Virus record (IMG/VR): IMGVR_UViG_3300027974_000038
Location: 1 to 63,935 of that record
DNA: 63,935 nucleotides
Source of the DNA: a virus
Strand: one strand, 5' to 3'
Positions 24,512 to 31,686 of the stretch are shown here, in pieces. The position numbers and the translations under genes are program-made. Each line of letters begins with the position of its first letter. The first letter of the stretch is position 1. Below the pieces are notes generated by a model. The model saw only the letters and a program-made list of their open reading frames with translations, had not been told where the DNA came from and did no database searches.

Positions 24512-25417
24512 TTAATCCGTTTCTATTAGATCAACTCTATTATGAGGTTGATATACTATTTTAAAAAATTTAGATTGAACACTATCTAAAGTAGTCACAC
24601 TTAAATCTAAATCATTAATTAGCTCTTTGGCATAAAAATTCAATCTTTCAACAAGATTCACTTCTTTAACTTGACTATGCCACATGTCAGTCAAATAGTC
24701 AAAATCTCTTACATTACGATAATCCCAATCAGTTAAATTGGTCATATAACAACCTTGTCTAGCACCCATCATAGCCCATAACCCATTATCTACATCACTG
24801 CCAATATTACACCAAATCATTAGTCTATGTAAATTTTTCCAATGTACGCCTTCTTTAACTGAAACTTTAGTTAGCTTGACTCCACGATCTAGACTCATTT
24901 TAACACCTTCTCTAAATCCTGCTCGCCATGCTTGAAAAGCAGTAGCATTGTTATGTACATCACTATAACAATCATTCATTTGAATATATTGATGGTCCCA
25001 ACAAAAATCAACTTGACCTACGCTATCTTTGGGATCAGCATTTTCATGTGTACGCATATTCATGACAAAGTCTATAGTCCAACATTTTAATCCGCCATTA
25101 CCATACATTAGGCCATTGATGATATTATAGCCACTCCAACTGATTACACTGTTTTCTAAATTGGGATATTTGGCTATGTCTATTTCTATGTTTAAAAAAT
25201 CTGGACGAATTATATTGTCGCCATCCACTGTGGTAAATCTTGGAGTCTCGCTTAATCGAGCACAGGCTTTGTGAGCACTATCACTACCTTTGACCCCGTG
25301 AACACGTTTGGCCCAAGGCACTTTGGTTAATAAATCTGCGTAATTTTTCTCAGCATTTGGTTCATCATAGCTAAGATATATGATATCATAATCAAGTGGT
25401 CTGAATATTTTTGTCAT
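24512..25417 (-). CDS. Putative glycosyltransferase-like protein with DGDN motif
   Basis: The 301-residue protein opens IFRPLDYDIIYLSYDEPNAE, reaches TVDGDNIIRPDF (about 68-79, DxD-type metal site typical of GT-A folds) and has YNIINGLMYGNGGLKCW next, a likely acceptor-loop region. I recognise it as a type recurrent in marine T4-like phages and annotated as glycosyltransferase. It overlaps the next gene upstream by four bases. Substrate unknown. Confidence 0.6.
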   Translation of the reverse strand: MTKIFRPLDYDIIYLSYDEPNAEKNYADLLTKVPWAKRVHGVKGSDSAHKACARLSETPRFTTVDGDNIIRPDFLNIEIDIAKYPNLENSVISWSGYNIINGLMYGNGGLKCWTIDFVMNMRTHENADPKDSVGQVDFCWDHQYIQMNDCYSDVHNNATAFQAWRAGFREGVKMSLDRGVKLTKVSVKEGVHWKNLHRLMIWCNIGSDVDNGLWAMMGARQGCYMTNLTDWDYRNVRDFDYLTDMWHSQVKEVNLVERLNFYAKELINDLDLSVTTLDSVQSKFFKIVYQPHNRVDLIETD

Positions 25418-26076
25418 ATTTTTGTTTTAATATATTGATATTTTTCAAATATTTTTCTTGCATATACACTAACCCTAATCTCATCTTCATCTACTCGATC
25501 AAATGGTAGTATGCAATAAAAATTATTAATTAACTCAGTCATAGGAACTTTTAATGTTTTATATAACACGTTAGGGTCATTAAATTCTGTTAAGTAAATT
25601 TCGTAAATTTGATCAAAATATAATTTTCTATCACGTAATGATCGAGCTAAATTACCATTAATATATATTTTCCAACAAGTATCTGTATAGTCTTGTATAA
25701 CAGTAATATCATTGGTAAGATCATACTCTAAAGGCACACTAGTGTCTATTATGCATGGAAATTGAAATATCACATCATGTATGCTTTGTAATATTTCTTC
25801 TTGCTCATCTAATCGAATAAATGCGTAGTCTTTGGCATCTGGACTAAAAATAACTTTATAGTTATGTATGACATCTGTGCCTTCTAGCAAGCTTTTAACT
25901 TGACTAAAAGTTACAGTAACAGATGGCAATGCTTGATCATTGGCCATATTAGATATGCCTTTTATTTCACCAGTCTCGGGTTCATAAAAAACAAATCTAA
26001 AATCATCTTGTTTGATTTTGTCTTCGTAGGATTTTAAATCTTCCTCGGTGATGTCCCACTCTACTTGTAACAACAT
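25414..26076 (-). CDS. Hypothetical protein (220 residues), beta-rich
   Basis: No function recognised. The protein has the segment RFVFYEPETGEIKGISNM near residue 30, a pattern I associate with small phage tail or fibre-associated proteins, and a C-terminal beta-rich part (CWKIYINGNLARSLRDRK, then YCILPFDRVDEDEIRVSVY). It lies among glycosyltransferase-like genes and overlaps the downstream gene by four bases. It could be a structural acceptor protein that becomes glycosylated, but this is a guess. Confidence 0.5.
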   Translation of the reverse strand: MLLQVEWDITEEDLKSYEDKIKQDDFRFVFYEPETGEIKGISNMANDQALPSVTVTFSQVKSLLEGTDVIHNYKVIFSPDAKDYAFIRLDEQEEILQSIHDVIFQFPCIIDTSVPLEYDLTNDITVIQDYTDTCWKIYINGNLARSLRDRKLYFDQIYEIYLTEFNDPNVLYKTLKVPMTELINNFYCILPFDRVDEDEIRVSVYARKIFEKYQYIKTKI

Positions 26077-26919
26077 TTAATTTATTCCTGTAATTTTTTC
26101 TAATTGATTTATTATATGATCTGTTAAAAAACTATATTCTGTATAATGGAATAAGCCTTGTTGTTGATAATTGCCTATTTTAAGTTCACATTTTTTGTCA
26201 AAATATGCCCCAATGCTATCCTGCCAAGATTCAGTTGGGCTCTCCCAATTTTGAATCATGGGCTTCATATGAGTAAAAGTTATAGGTGCATTTTTATGAC
26301 TAACTAGATTTTCGCAATCTAAAATTTTGGCAGCTAAACTAACAGTTACATCCATACTGGGCAATTTAGGATAATTTACATTAACATAACGCCCATAAAA
26401 CAATTCCCAATTATTACTGATATCTTCGACCCAATTAAAATATTCTTTTGCATAATCGCTCTTTTTAAAATAAGCAGCACCAAAGTAAAAGTTTGGTAAG
26501 TTATTACTATCAAATGTTTTTCTGTAATATCTCCCAGTTATAATTTTTCCTCTGTAGTCTAATACATTACTGGTTAAAAATACGTCATAATCTTTTAAAT
26601 ATTCCCACCAAATATCCAAGTTAGAAAACGCCAACATGTCTGCATCCAATACAATAGTTTCGTCATATGGACTACAATGATAGAGTTTCCATCTATCTTC
26701 TGTTTTAAAAAATGTAGTTGTTTTATTTCTATCACGCCATGGGACTGGGACAATTTGATCGAATACTAAACGATATTTTTCAGGAACTTTATTGTCAGTG
26801 ACCAAACTTATGTTACTATCAGGCATATGATTTTTTATACTCAATGCTAATGCATAAGCAGATCTTGTATACTTTTTTAACTTGGCATCCTCAGCGAATA
26901 TCAAAAATCCTTTAGACAT
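26077..26919 (-). CDS. Glycosyltransferase family 8-like protein (short form)
   Basis: The 280-residue protein opens MSKGFLIFAEDAKLKKYTRS and has a GT-A plan with the DxD site in SPYDETIVLDADMLAFSN (about 86-103). The C-terminal PITFTHMKPMIQNWESP resembles the donor-site His/Met region of GT8 proteins. It is a paralogue of the next gene upstream, which has the same opening (MSKG-LI-A) and the same SPFDETLVIDCDYL site, but with a 200-residue insertion. It overlaps that gene by eight bases. Confidence 0.65.
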   Translation of the reverse strand: MSKGFLIFAEDAKLKKYTRSAYALALSIKNHMPDSNISLVTDNKVPEKYRLVFDQIVPVPWRDRNKTTTFFKTEDRWKLYHCSPYDETIVLDADMLAFSNLDIWWEYLKDYDVFLTSNVLDYRGKIITGRYYRKTFDSNNLPNFYFGAAYFKKSDYAKEYFNWVEDISNNWELFYGRYVNVNYPKLPSMDVTVSLAAKILDCENLVSHKNAPITFTHMKPMIQNWESPTESWQDSIGAYFDKKCELKIGNYQQQGLFHYTEYSFLTDHIINQLEKITGIN

Positions 26920-28567
26920 TTAGTTCCTCATTTAATATTCTGCTTATACTAAATTTATTCATTACATGCACATTAATACTCTTAGTTTTCATTAATGTAT
27001 ATTCACCTCGATATTTTTCTTTTTCAATTAAAAATTTCATCTCAGTATCTTCATGTTCAAGTAATATGTCTTTGTCAATGGTATAGTATAATTTTCCTGG
27101 CAGATCATGGGACCATGTGCCATTTTGATATCCATTCATGACATGTATAGCGATACTAAAAGCAAAGTCATTTCTATATAACCCTTGCTCAATTTGATAG
27201 ATATATCTATAATAATTCCAGTTTTCTTGTATATGTCCTAGGTAATTAAAAAAGATTTCTGTATTTTTATTTTTTCTAAAAAAGAACACAGTGGCCCAAT
27301 AGAAGTCAATGCTTTTATCGCTTAAAGTAATTAATCTTGGGTCATACCTATAACCACTAAGATCTACTGCCTGTTTATGTATTAAAAAATCATGGGGCTG
27401 TTGCCAGCAATATTTTAATATATCGTTATTGATTAAGTAGTCGCAATCAATAACCAAAGTTTCATCAAATGGACTCAATTCAAAACTTTTAATACGAATA
27501 TCATTTTTAAATCTTAGTTTTTTATGAGTCATCGCACCATCAAAATATTGACGATATTGTGGAGCAGAATCATATACTAAAAATCTTTCTTTGGTATTTT
27601 CCCACAAATCATATCTAATTTTATCTTTAGTGTTATTATGTGCAAGATCATAATTTATTAATGATATCCATAAAACTCTTTCATGAAATAATATATCACC
27701 TTTGGTAAATTTAGTTTGCTGCGTTAATTCCTTGACATTTTCTAAAACAACGTCATATTGGTCTAGGCTAAATTTTTCTTTTTCCTCATATTCATTATGG
27801 CATCTATATAAAGTGTTTTCATACCAAACGTGTTGGCCTACCAAATAGGGTAAATTAGGATACCATTTATCAATGTCAATACCTTCATAAACTCTAATAA
27901 AATTATCCTCAATTTTATAAGTTTTTTGAATATTAGTATTGCTTGCAGATATTTTATCAATTTTACTCATCCATAAAGTACGATTAAACAGAACAATATC
28001 ACCTTTAATTATTTCTTCAATGACTTCGCTATCTCGAACACGATCAATTAATGAAATATATTTGTCTTTACTAAATATTTCTCCTTCAGTATATTGTATA
28101 GCACATCTATATAACGTGTTTTCATACCAAACGTGTTGGCCTACCAAGTAAGGCAAGTTTGGGTACCATTTGTCGATGTCAATGCCTTCATAAACTGGTT
28201 CAAAGTCTTCTTGATTAAAAGTGTAAACTTCTTTCTCAGCGACTTCAACAACTTCAAGAACTTCAAGAACTTCAGGACCTTCGTTAATTTTGTGCCATAT
28301 AGTACCATTATAAAAAGCCAAACTGTTTACAGGATATTGCCAGGTCGATGTCCAAGGCTGTACTTCCGCATCTTGAACAACTTTTATGACCATGTCAACG
28401 TCGTCTTTATAATTGGGATATTGTTGATATAACCAATCAGCACTATCTGTGACTAAGGCTACAGGCACACCTAAGTACTGTTTTACTCGTCTCGCAGCAT
28501 TTAACGCCAATTTAGCATAGTCAATCTGCTCATTGTTTAGAGCATAGATTAGAACTCCTTTGCTCAT
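26912..28567 (-). CDS. Glycosyltransferase-like protein with duplicated carbohydrate-binding-like insertion
   Basis: This 551-residue protein is a GT8-like enzyme split by an insertion. Residues 1-65 (MSKGVLIYALNNEQIDYAKL and following) and 350 onward (LSPFDETLVIDCDYLINND) match the short paralogue next door. Between them lie two copies of a 101-residue unit (about 124-224 and 225-325). Each contains an identical 30-residue segment (YEGIDIDKWYPNLPYLVGQ and the following HVWYENTLYRC) and a weaker second motif (KGDI-LF-R-LW). The W-Y-x2-G-x2-V-Y-x4-Y pattern resembles ChiC-type CBM5/12 modules, so the insertion may bind glycan. The gene follows a 115-residue protein gene by four-base overlap. 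Confidence 0.65.
   Translation of the reverse strand: MSKGVLIYALNNEQIDYAKLALNAARRVKQYLGVPVALVTDSADWLYQQYPNYKDDVDMVIKVVQDAEVQPWTSTWQYPVNSLAFYNGTIWHKINEGPEVLEVLEVVEVAEKEVYTFNQEDFEPVYEGIDIDKWYPNLPYLVGQHVWYENTLYRCAIQYTEGEIFSKDKYISLIDRVRDSEVIEEIIKGDIVLFNRTLWMSKIDKISASNTNIQKTYKIEDNFIRVYEGIDIDKWYPNLPYLVGQHVWYENTLYRCHNEYEEKEKFSLDQYDVVLENVKELTQQTKFTKGDILFHERVLWISLINYDLAHNNTKDKIRYDLWENTKERFLVYDSAPQYRQYFDGAMTHKKLRFKNDIRIKSFELSPFDETLVIDCDYLINNDILKYCWQQPHDFLIHKQAVDLSGYRYDPRLITLSDKSIDFYWATVFFFRKNKNTEIFFNYLGHIQENWNYYRYIYQIEQGLYRNDFAFSIAIHVMNGYQNGTWSHDLPGKLYYTIDKDILLEHEDTEMKFLIEKEKYRGEYTLMKTKSINVHVMNKFSISRILNEELNV
27801..27893 (-). repeat. Direct repeat copy A (93 bp) inside the split glycosyltransferase gene
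   Basis: This copy differs from copy B (28104-28196) at about ten of 93 positions, with no gaps. Both copies encode the same 30 residues, so every difference appears synonymous. The offset is 303 bases, exactly 101 codons, so the unit of duplication is a whole in-frame protein module. Confidence 0.85.
28104..28196 (-). repeat. Direct repeat copy B (93 bp) inside the split glycosyltransferase gene
   Basis: Partner of 27801-27893. The flanking parts of the 101-residue units have diverged much more than this core, which points to selection on the core or to local gene conversion. Confidence 0.85.
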
Positions 28568-28911
28568 TGAGTCAATGCCTCTACGCTTCTATTCTTTTTA
28601 AGAAGTTGATAATCGTTATAATAACTGTTTGAAGCAATAAAATATTGATCAATTACATCATCTAAAAATTTTTGTAAATCACTTACTCTAACAGGCAAGT
28701 CATTATCATCAATCACAACTACATCAGTAGTATTGCCCATGTCTATTAGTGTTTTAAGAAAAGTAATGAGATCTTTGGTAATTGTAAATGTACCACCATT
28801 TTGGTAGTATACACAATCAGTATGATATTTTTCTTTTAGAGATCTTTTTTGATTATTTAGAGTTACCATAAAATTGGCAAACTCTAGAGCCTTTTCCAGT
28901 CTTTCGTCCAT
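28564..28911 (-). CDS. Conserved hypothetical phage protein (115 residues)
   Basis: The protein begins MDERLEKALEFANFMVTLNN and is helical, with a central beta hairpin (DCVYYQNGGTFTITKD) and the segment VVVIDDNDLPVRVSDLQKFL. I recall proteins of this type at the tail/sugar boundary of marine T4-like phages; function unknown. It has a strong Shine-Dalgarno (AGGAG) that lies within a stem-loop. The next gene downstream (split glycosyltransferase) overlaps it by four bases. Confidence 0.65.
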   Translation of the reverse strand: MDERLEKALEFANFMVTLNNQKRSLKEKYHTDCVYYQNGGTFTITKDLITFLKTLIDMGNTTDVVVIDDNDLPVRVSDLQKFLDDVIDQYFIASNSYYNDYQLLKKNRSVEALTQ

Positions 28912-28914
28912 AGA

Positions 28915-28951
28915 AACTCCTGCATTGTATATTAATTATCTGCTAGGAGTT
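28915..28951 (-). promoter_or_regulatory. Stem-loop covering the ribosome-binding site of gene 28564-28911
   Basis: On the plus strand AACTCCTGCA (28915-28924) is complementary to TGC-T-AGGAGTT (28941-28951), a 10-bp stem with one bulged base and a 16-base AT loop. In the minus-strand mRNA the AGGAG Shine-Dalgarno is in the 3' arm, so the folded form would hide it. A weak late-type octamer (AATTAATA, 6 of 8, 28930-28937) sits in the loop, and would produce a shorter mRNA lacking the 5' arm and therefore translatable. Confidence 0.55.
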
Positions 28952-28964
28952 GGTGTTAGAAAAT

Positions 28965-29777
28965 TTATGGACCGCTAGTAGTAGTTACTGTGGGCGCTGT
29001 CACTGATACATAAGAACCAGTGGCACGATAATGACTTACAGTGCTGGTAGTTGTTCCATCAACGTCTTCGTCAATGTTACCAGTTGAACCTGTGTCTGCA
29101 AATGTCATAGTTAAATAAAGATTAGTAGAGTCTGCTCTAGCCTGTACCCTAAAAATATTTCCAGAATAAGTACCAGTATCTGTAAAAGTAGTTATTGTTT
29201 GATCACTACCAGTCATAGCCGCCCAATTTGAGTAGTTAAACGTCACTGTACTAAAAATAGCAGCCCATCTTCCGCCTTTTGAAACAGAGCTAGTATAGCC
29301 AGTTTGACTGGGTATAATTTTTATTGTACTACCACTATTGAAAAAATATCTTGCCGCATCTGCAGATGCAAATGTCACTCTTACAGCATGAGTTCTTGTT
29401 CCATTCCAATTAGTAAAAGTTGGATTTACTCCAACAGTTTCTGTTGCTTGAGCACTGCTTAATGTAAATTTATTAGTTTGTAACGTAGTTGCTTGACTAG
29501 AGTAAGTGCTCCAATCACTGGCCGTAATACTGCCCCCAACTGACACACTAGGAGCTGTGCTTGCTGCATTAGTTTGATGGTAGGAAATTTTATCCAAATC
29601 AGTTTTTAAATTTTGCATTTGACTGGCTGTTATGGTGTTGTCTGCTGCTACTTGACTACTAGTTACTGATTGTCCATAACCTGATTGGCCACTGCCAGAC
29701 CCCAACACTGTAGACACTATGGTCTGTATTGCGTTATAATCTGATGCTAAAATTGTATTGCCGGCGCCAATGGTCAT
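28965..29777 (-). CDS. Putative tail fibre or virion structural protein (270 residues)
   Basis: The protein is rich in Ser, Thr, Gly and Ala, opens MTIGAGNTILASDYNAIQTI, and is mostly beta with low-complexity Ser/Thr patches. I recognise the opening as that of small structural proteins in marine T4-like phages. Segments such as RTHAVRVTFASADAARYFFNSGS and SKGGRWAAIFSTV suggest a compact beta domain near the middle. It has a good Shine-Dalgarno (GAGAGGA) and an exact late octamer 15 bases before the ATG, so it is a late gene with its own promoter. Probably a fibre tip or decoration protein; the exact place is not known. Confidence 0.65.
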   Translation of the reverse strand: MTIGAGNTILASDYNAIQTIVSTVLGSGSGQSGYGQSVTSSQVAADNTITASQMQNLKTDLDKISYHQTNAASTAPSVSVGGSITASDWSTYSSQATTLQTNKFTLSSAQATETVGVNPTFTNWNGTRTHAVRVTFASADAARYFFNSGSTIKIIPSQTGYTSSVSKGGRWAAIFSTVTFNYSNWAAMTGSDQTITTFTDTGTYSGNIFRVQARADSTNLYLTMTFADTGSTGNIDEDVDGTTTSTVSHYRATGSYVSVTAPTVTTTSGP

Positions 29778-29792
29778 TTTTATTCCTCTCGT

Positions 29793-29800
29793 TATTTATA
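29793..29800 (-). promoter_or_regulatory. T4-late promoter (exact TATAAATA) for gene 28965-29777
   Basis: Minus-strand TATAAATA, overlapping the stop codon of the upstream fibre gene, 15 bases before the ATG at 29777 and followed by GAGAGGA. This is one of the three exact matches placed before genes in the window. Confidence 0.6.
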
Positions 29801-31655
29801 GTATTAAACACTCTACTAATTTAATACCAGCTTCAACATTAGTTTCCAATGCAATAGCAAATGCGTCATTGTGATTACCAAATGCCTGCGCTGTACCATT
29901 AGGAGCTGCTACTAATCTTTGTCCTTTGATGACACTGCCTGCAACTTTAACTGGCACACGGCCTTTCAGCGCAACTGCTACCCCGCCCTCTAATTCATTA
30001 TTCATCAAATAAGCTGGACTTTCAGACACAACACCTACAGCACGAAATCCTGTTTGTGCTGCTGTAACTTCTTTTTCTCCGCCTACCATTAACACAGTGC
30101 CAACATCATAATTGGCATCTGGCAAGTATTTTTCTGCCAAGTCTGCATATTTTGCTGATGTTGATACACCACTAAAAATGGCACATCTTAATGTGTTTGT
30201 GTTTGGATTATAGGTAAATCTGTCATCATCAACTCTTAGTGTTTCACTACTAGTTTTGCCACTGGTAAATGTAACATAATAATCAGCATTGGTGTCTGTG
30301 GTATTAGTAACACTGATACTGGTAGCTTGTCCTACGTTAAATAAGGCGCTTAATGATGTCCAAGTTGGTAATCCATTCTTAACTGCCAACACTTGATCTG
30401 TTGAGCCAATAGTTAAAAAGTTTGTTAAATTCTGTGAACTTTGATAAACAAGTGATCCAGTAGCACCACCACTGATTGTGCTAGTAGCGTCTACAAGACC
30501 AATAAATCTACGGGCTGTGATATCACCGTTACCATCCCTGACTGTTACAGTATTAACTGTTGCCGCTGTTGCCGCAGCTCTATAAGTTCCGCCGACATTT
30601 AACAGATCTGCTCTACTGGCAGTGCCGCTAAGATCACCATTAAAATTAACTGCATAAATATTGCTAAATTTATTATCACTTGACCCTATAGTACTATATT
30701 CAGAACCAGGTAATAGTGCTAACCCTTGTAATTTAATTGGGGTTTTTTCAGTTGCTCCCCCACCTAAAACATTGACGGTAGTTTTAAAAATTATAGGTTT
30801 GTCAGCTGAATTGTTCTTGATAACAGCGTTGGTATTATCAATAAAAACTGCTAAGTCGTTGTTATTCCCAACAGTAAATCCTGGATCAAGAAATCTTGTA
30901 AGATTAACAAAACTAGGAGTGCCTACTTTGACAAAGTCGTTAGCTGTTAATAAAGTTGATCCGTTGCTGTCAACAATTCCTTTGGCTGCACTGGCTGTGC
31001 CCCAATAAACATAATCATTAGAACTAATCCCACTATTACTAGGAGTATTGGCTAAAGTGATACCCTTTTTAATTGTAGTGAATACTCTTTGAGTATTTTC
31101 AACAAGATCAACATCTAGCAGAGCAATATCTGTTGGTAGATTGAATGTTGTTTTACTTATGATAAAAACAACTTTGCCATCAATAATGCCTTTGATGATT
31201 GGATGCGGATCGCCTTGATCATCATCAACGCTAGTACTCTTAAGTTCAGTAGTTTGTGCATTTTGTACGGCCTGTGGCCCAATAAGCACAAAGTTATCGT
31301 CTCCAGAACAGCTATACAATTGATTTGTATCAGTGTTATACCAAAAATCGCCCACCGATAACCCGCTTGGTTTTAGTGCTCCTATTTCAGTTCCGCCTGC
31401 ACTTTTGAATTTATTGCCATCAAAAAACTTTAATTTTTTAACACGAGTATCGTACCAAATTTGACCTGTGATTTTTCTAGGTGGTTCAGTGCCACTGGCA
31501 AAATTTTCTAAAAGATGCACTAGATTTTCATTTTGAACTTCGCCATACCCAGCGTAATTTCTTCCAATTAGACTGATGTCTAATGTATTATCCACAGTGC
31601 CGTCTTCTACAACTGCAACCAGTGTACCATCATATTTGTTAATATTATATGGCAT
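29796..31655 (-). CDS. Tail fibre protein with shared N-terminal domain and peptidase G2-like C-terminus
   Basis: The 619-residue protein shares with the next two upstream genes an N-terminal attachment domain: SLIGRNYAGYGEVQNENLVH, LLENFASGTEPPRKITGQIW and YDTRVKKLKFFDG (about 28-80). The middle is a long repetitive beta region. The C-terminal 110 residues (ADLAEKYLPDANYDVGTVLM, then VSESPAYLMN and VALKGRVPVKVAGSVIKGQR) resemble the peptidase_G2-type autoprocessing or chaperone domain of phage fibres. A late-type octamer and a Shine-Dalgarno-like AGGG precede the ATG. It follows the 944-residue fibre gene by 31 bases. Confidence 0.75.
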   Translation of the reverse strand: MPYNINKYDGTLVAVVEDGTVDNTLDISLIGRNYAGYGEVQNENLVHLLENFASGTEPPRKITGQIWYDTRVKKLKFFDGNKFKSAGGTEIGALKPSGLSVGDFWYNTDTNQLYSCSGDDNFVLIGPQAVQNAQTTELKSTSVDDDQGDPHPIIKGIIDGKVVFIISKTTFNLPTDIALLDVDLVENTQRVFTTIKKGITLANTPSNSGISSNDYVYWGTASAAKGIVDSNGSTLLTANDFVKVGTPSFVNLTRFLDPGFTVGNNNDLAVFIDNTNAVIKNNSADKPIIFKTTVNVLGGGATEKTPIKLQGLALLPGSEYSTIGSSDNKFSNIYAVNFNGDLSGTASRADLLNVGGTYRAAATAATVNTVTVRDGNGDITARRFIGLVDATSTISGGATGSLVYQSSQNLTNFLTIGSTDQVLAVKNGLPTWTSLSALFNVGQATSISVTNTTDTNADYYVTFTSGKTSSETLRVDDDRFTYNPNTNTLRCAIFSGVSTSAKYADLAEKYLPDANYDVGTVLMVGGEKEVTAAQTGFRAVGVVSESPAYLMNNELEGGVAVALKGRVPVKVAGSVIKGQRLVAAPNGTAQAFGNHNDAFAIALETNVEAGIKLVECLIL

Positions 31656-31674
31656 TCCCTAAACCCCTTTAGAA

Positions 31675-31682
31675 TATTTATC
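31675..31682 (-). promoter_or_regulatory. T4-late-type promoter candidate for fibre gene 29796-31655
   Basis: Minus-strand GATAAATA, one mismatch from consensus, 19 bases before the ATG at 31655 in the 31-base gap between fibre genes. Confidence 0.5.
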
Positions 31683-31686
31683 AAAA

